A DNA stretch of 9,542 nt from CAYZEZ01 sp964477295 (GTDB lineage: Bacteria; Bacteroidota; Bacteroidia; Bacteroidales; SM23-62): contig CAYZEZ010000197.1 in NCBI GenBank assembly GCA_964477295.1, positions 1 to 9,542 on the forward strand, in the 5' to 3' direction. Within the stretch, counting starts at the first letter, position 1; each line of letters begins with the position of its first letter. Below are positions 6,463 through 9,542 of the stretch, in pieces. Position numbers and translations under genes: made by a program. Under the pieces are notes generated by a model. That model worked only from the letters and a program-made list of their open reading frames with translations, searched no databases and had not been told where the DNA came from.

Positions 6463-7641
6463 ATGAAAAAAATCGACCGCCGGATTGTCATCATTTTTAC
6501 CCTGATTTTTATTATTGGACTGGCTTACGGGCTTATGCGGTTCCTCATTGCACAGAAGGAGGATCCAGCCATGCGTCCGCCCATGGAAGCCAAGAGATAT
6601 GTCAAGGCAGATACAGTGAAATATCACACCGTCATTTCCCCTGTTTCAGCACCTGGCAGGGTGTCCTCGATATCAGAGATTGATATTGTTGCAGAAGCAT
6701 CGGGTAAGATCAACGGGGGAGAAGTTCCGCTTAAAAGAGGAGAAGTATTTAATAAGGGGGCCATTCTGTTCACCATTTATCCGGATGAGGCCGCACTGGC
6801 GCTCCGGGCAAGCAAGAGCCAGTTCCTGAACAGCCTGGCCAACCTGTTACCGGACATTGCCATTGATTTCCCGCAACACGGGGACCAGTTCAACACCTTT
6901 TTTAACGCGATCGACCTGGAAAGAAAATTGCCCCCGTTTCCTGAGACAAACGATGAAAAACTTCGCATTTTCCTCGCCAGCCGGAACATCCTGAGCGAAT
7001 ACTATACTATCCAGAAAGATGAATTGCAGTTAAGCCGGCATACGATAAAAGCCCCCTTTGACGGTACCTACGACATGGTTTATATGGAGGCCGGAGCATA
7101 TACCAATACGGGTGGCCGTGTGGCACATGCCATCAGAACAGACCTGCTGGAACTGGAGGTACCCCTTGAAAGATTTGATGCCGACTGGGTTAAGATTGGT
7201 GATCCGGTTACGATACGGTCCGACCGGGAAGATTTCTCCTGGTCAGGCGAGGTTATCAGGAAGAGCCAGTTTGTAGATCCCAGTACACAGTCACAGATGA
7301 TTTTCGTTCGTGTAAAAAACCACCAGCAGGTACCCATGCTGGTCGGTGAATACCCAAGGGCCGAATTTCCCGGCCATCCGGTTGACAACTCGATGGAAGT
7401 ACCCAGGAATGTCACCTTTAATACCAATGAAGTATTTATCATTGTTGACGGCAGGCTGCAGAAAAGAACCATCAATATCATCAAGGAAAACGAGACTACA
7501 CTGCTCTTCAACGGGCTGGAAGAAGGAGATGTGCTGGTGATGCAGCCACTCATAAATGTGCAGGAAGGGACCCAGGTAGTGATCCAGGGCCAGGAAAATC
7601 CTGCGGGCCTGGGTGGACAGAAAAAACAATCACAGCAATAG
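6463..7641 (+). CDS. RND efflux periplasmic adaptor subunit (membrane fusion protein)
   Basis: This 392-residue adaptor should link an RND pump in the inner membrane to an outer-membrane channel. Residues about 7-25 are an N-terminal membrane anchor. The lipoyl domain comes in two halves: about 66-107 (GRVSSISEIDIVAEASGKI ...) and 190-227, the latter with the family motif IKAPFDGTYD at 195-204. Between them lies a helical hairpin of about 80 residues (108-187). A beta-barrel domain (about 228-312) and a membrane-proximal domain (313-377) follow, then a Gly/Gln/Lys-rich tail. The ATG at 6463 is preferred because it puts MKK plus charged residues directly before the anchor and has AGG about 10 bases upstream. 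An in-frame TTG at 6409 would add 18 residues but lies inside the palindrome. The permease starts six bases after its stop. The exported substrate is unknown. Confidence 0.92.
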   Translation: MKKIDRRIVIIFTLIFIIGLAYGLMRFLIAQKEDPAMRPPMEAKRYVKADTVKYHTVISPVSAPGRVSSISEIDIVAEASGKINGGEVPLKRGEVFNKGAILFTIYPDEAALALRASKSQFLNSLANLLPDIAIDFPQHGDQFNTFFNAIDLERKLPPFPETNDEKLRIFLASRNILSEYYTIQKDELQLSRHTIKAPFDGTYDMVYMEAGAYTNTGGRVAHAIRTDLLELEVPLERFDADWVKIGDPVTIRSDREDFSWSGEVIRKSQFVDPSTQSQMIFVRVKNHQQVPMLVGEYPRAEFPGHPVDNSMEVPRNVTFNTNEVFIIVDGRLQKRTINIIKENETTLLFNGLEEGDVLVMQPLINVQEGTQVVIQGQENPAGLGGQKKQSQQ

Positions 7642-7647
7642 CAGGTT

Positions 7648-9542
7648 ATGAGAAAGATCATAGAGCGTTTCGTAGAATACCCCATTTATGCCAACCTGAT
7701 TATTGCCTTTGTTGTCCTGGCCGGAGTGGTCAGTTTTCTTTCCATGAAAAAATCATTCTTCCCGGAAACGGAAAGCAGATACATCACGGTATCTGTCTTT
7801 TATCCCGGGGCTTCACCTGTTGAGATGGAGGAAGGAGTGACTTCAAGGATCGAAGAAGCCATCCGGGGATTGATAGGCATAAAGGAGATCAACTCCACCT
7901 CCGTTGAAAACCGCTCATCTGTCAGAATTGAAACTACAGGCGAATATCCCATCAATGAGATCCTTATGGAGGTGAAGAATGCTGTTGACGGTATTTCATC
8001 GCTTCCTTCTGCAGCCGAACGGCCCATCGTGGCCAAACAGCGTTCCCGGGCCCCTGCCCTTTTCATGGACCTGAAACCGGCCAAAGGGGTTAAAATGGAC
8101 CTGATGACCCTGAAAGAATACGCACAGCGGATCGAAGAAGATTTTTTCAACTCGGGTGTGATGAGCCAGATCGACCTTTCAGGCTATCCAACTCCTGAGA
8201 TTTCAGTGGAAGTCAATGAAGACCAGCTACTGCGCCATAACCTGACATTCGATAATATCATCAGTGCCATCCAGTTAAATAACCAGGATGTGTCGGGTGG
8301 CCAGATCAAATCGGATGATGAAGAACTCCTGATCAGGCTGCGTTCTCGGAGCACGGATCCGAATAAAATCGGCAGCATTGTTTTAATGGGACAGCCCGAC
8401 GGAAGCTTTTTGCGTATCCGGGATATTGCCGATGTGAAAAAGAAATTTGCCGATGAAACCCAGAAATCCTGGATCAACGGTAAGGAATCGGTTTATATCC
8501 GGGTTGAAAAACTTCCGGAGGAGGATCTGGATGAGATGACCGATTTTGCCCTGGAATACCTTAAAGAATTTAATGCCAGGAATCCCGGTGTAGAACTCGA
8601 AATGTCGAGGGCATACCTGGATATCCTGCAGAGCCGGCTGAGACTTTTGACTAACAATGGTTTACTGGGGCTTCTCCTGGTGATCATTGCTTTGTCTATG
8701 TTTCTCAATGTGCGGCTTTCCCTGTGGGTATCCTGGGGGATCCCGTTCAGTTTCCTGGGCATGTTCATCTTCGCTTTTCTCTACGGGATCACCATCAATA
8801 TGATGTCGTTATTCGGGATGATACTGGTAATTGGTATCCTGGTCGACGATGGCATTGTAATTGCTGAAAATATCTTTCTGCATTTTGAAAAGGGAAAGAC
8901 ACCTATGCGCGCCGCCGTTGACGGTACCATGGAAGTCTTACCTGCAGTAATAACTTCAGTAACTACCACTGTAGTGGCATTCATACCACTGCTGTTCCTC
9001 GCCGGAACGCGTATGGAATTCATGATGCAAATGGCCATTGTGGTCATTGCGAGCCTGACTTTTTCATTGTTCGAGGCCTTTCTTATCCTCCCTGCACACC
9101 TCTCCAATCCCCGTGTGCTCAGCCGTAAAAGGCTGCATGGAAGGAAAACGGGAATAAAAAGATTTCTTGATAGATTCATGGTATGGATGCGTGAAAATGT
9201 GTACCACCATGTTCTTGTCTGGCTGGTCAGATGGCGGCATGCTGTAATAGGCATACCTGTAGCCCTGATCCTTATCACGGCCGGATTATATTTTGGCGGT
9301 CACATTAAGAATACCTTTTTCCCGATGGTCGATTTCGACCGGTTTGAGCTGAATGTGGCCTTTACCCCGGGAGATGGTGAAAGACAGACTCTCGAATTTC
9401 TGCACCGTTTTGAAGATGCCGTCTGGGAAGTGAATGATGAAATGACTGCTGAACTGGGGTTGGATACTAACCTGATCGAGCGGGTCCGGACCACCCTGGG
9501 ATCTGCCTTTGACAGGAACGAATCGGGTTCCCACTGTGGCAA
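7648..9542 (+). CDS. RND efflux transporter permease (AcrB/MexB-type), 3' end missing
   Basis: The reading frame is open from ATG 7648 to the window end, about 631 residues, so it covers roughly the first 60% of a family of about 1000-1050. It should be a proton-driven exporter working as a trimer with the adjacent adaptor. TM1 is near 10-30. The porter region begins with VFYPGASPVEMEE and a VTSRIEEAI segment, as in this family. TM2-TM6 lie between about 337 and 480. TM4 carries the proton-relay aspartates D400-D401 in GILVDDGIVIAEN, matching the AcrB D407/D408 position. TM7 is near 532-550, and the second periplasmic half begins before the cut. No frameshift or internal stop is seen. An AGG lies only a few bases before the ATG and the gap to the adaptor is six bases, which suggests translational coupling. 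The hydrophobic-drug (HAE) type seems likelier than metal export, but the substrate cannot be read. Confidence 0.93.
   Translation, partial: MRKIIERFVEYPIYANLIIAFVVLAGVVSFLSMKKSFFPETESRYITVSVFYPGASPVEMEEGVTSRIEEAIRGLIGIKEINSTSVENRSSVRIETTGEYPINEILMEVKNAVDGISSLPSAAERPIVAKQRSRAPALFMDLKPAKGVKMDLMTLKEYAQRIEEDFFNSGVMSQIDLSGYPTPEISVEVNEDQLLRHNLTFDNIISAIQLNNQDVSGGQIKSDDEELLIRLRSRSTDPNKIGSIVLMGQPDGSFLRIRDIADVKKKFADETQKSWINGKESVYIRVEKLPEEDLDEMTDFALEYLKEFNARNPGVELEMSRAYLDILQSRLRLLTNNGLLGLLLVIIALSMFLNVRLSLWVSWGIPFSFLGMFIFAFLYGITINMMSLFGMILVIGILVDDGIVIAENIFLHFEKGKTPMRAAVDGTMEVLPAVITSVTTTVVAFIPLLFLAGTRMEFMMQMAIVVIASLTFSLFEAFLILPAHLSNPRVLSRKRLHGRKTGIKRFLDRFMVWMRENVYHHVLVWLVRWRHAVIGIPVALILITAGLYFGGHIKNTFFPMVDFDRFELNVAFTPGDGERQTLEFLHRFEDAVWEVNDEMTAELGLDTNLIERVRTTLGSAFDRNESGSHCG

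Noticed and set aside
7080..7685. 201-residue minus-strand reading frame
   Set aside because: Antisense to the well-supported adaptor; composition rich in Ser/Cys/Thr as expected for a shadow frame, and no domain seen.
8781..9278. 165-residue minus-strand reading frame within the permease
   Set aside because: Antisense to transmembrane segments containing the proton-relay motif; no family resemblance.

Overview
The window looks like a piece of a Bacteroidota chromosome, most likely from a free-living or gut-type Bacteroidales-like lineage. Three things suggest this. The promoter-like motifs match the Bacteroidota -7 box (TAnnTTTG). Shine-Dalgarno sequences are weak. The protein families are typical of the phylum: an exported GH29 fucosidase, a large exported WD40/caspase-fold protein, and an RND efflux pair. 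Base composition is moderate and even over the genes. No RNA gene, insertion sequence, CRISPR array or phage gene is visible.

Layout. Bases 1-49 hold a degenerate heptanucleotide tandem repeat just before an exported GH29 alpha-L-fucosidase (50-1516, +). Its stop codon overlaps the stop codon of a convergent gene of about 4.6 kb (6087-1513, -). That gene encodes a 1524-residue exported protein made of beta-propeller (WD40-like) repeats, an Ig-like linker domain, a peptidase C14 (caspase/metacaspase-fold) domain with an intact His/Cys dyad (H1315, C1365), and a C-terminal EF-hand-type calcium loop. An intergenic region of 375 bp (6088-6462) follows. It contains a back-to-back pair of Bacteroidota -7 boxes, a second rightward -7 box, a perfect AT-rich 17-bp palindrome that could be an operator, and a GC-rich patch with short hairpins. 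Rightward from it runs a two-gene operon: a periplasmic adaptor (6463-7641) and, six bases later, an RND inner-membrane efflux permease (7648 onward) that runs off the right end after about 631 of an expected 1000 or so residues.

How the genes relate. The adaptor and permease should be two parts of one tripartite pump. The outer-membrane channel is not in the window and may lie downstream. The caspase-fold gene is divergent from the pump and could share its promoter region, but nothing shows a functional link. The fucosidase is probably an independent glycan-degradation gene, since no SusC/SusD pair or other glycoside hydrolase is visible here. The element most worth a closer look is the exported propeller-caspase-EF-hand protein. 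Its architecture resembles known but poorly characterised Bacteroidota proteins, and its substrate and role cannot be read from the sequence.
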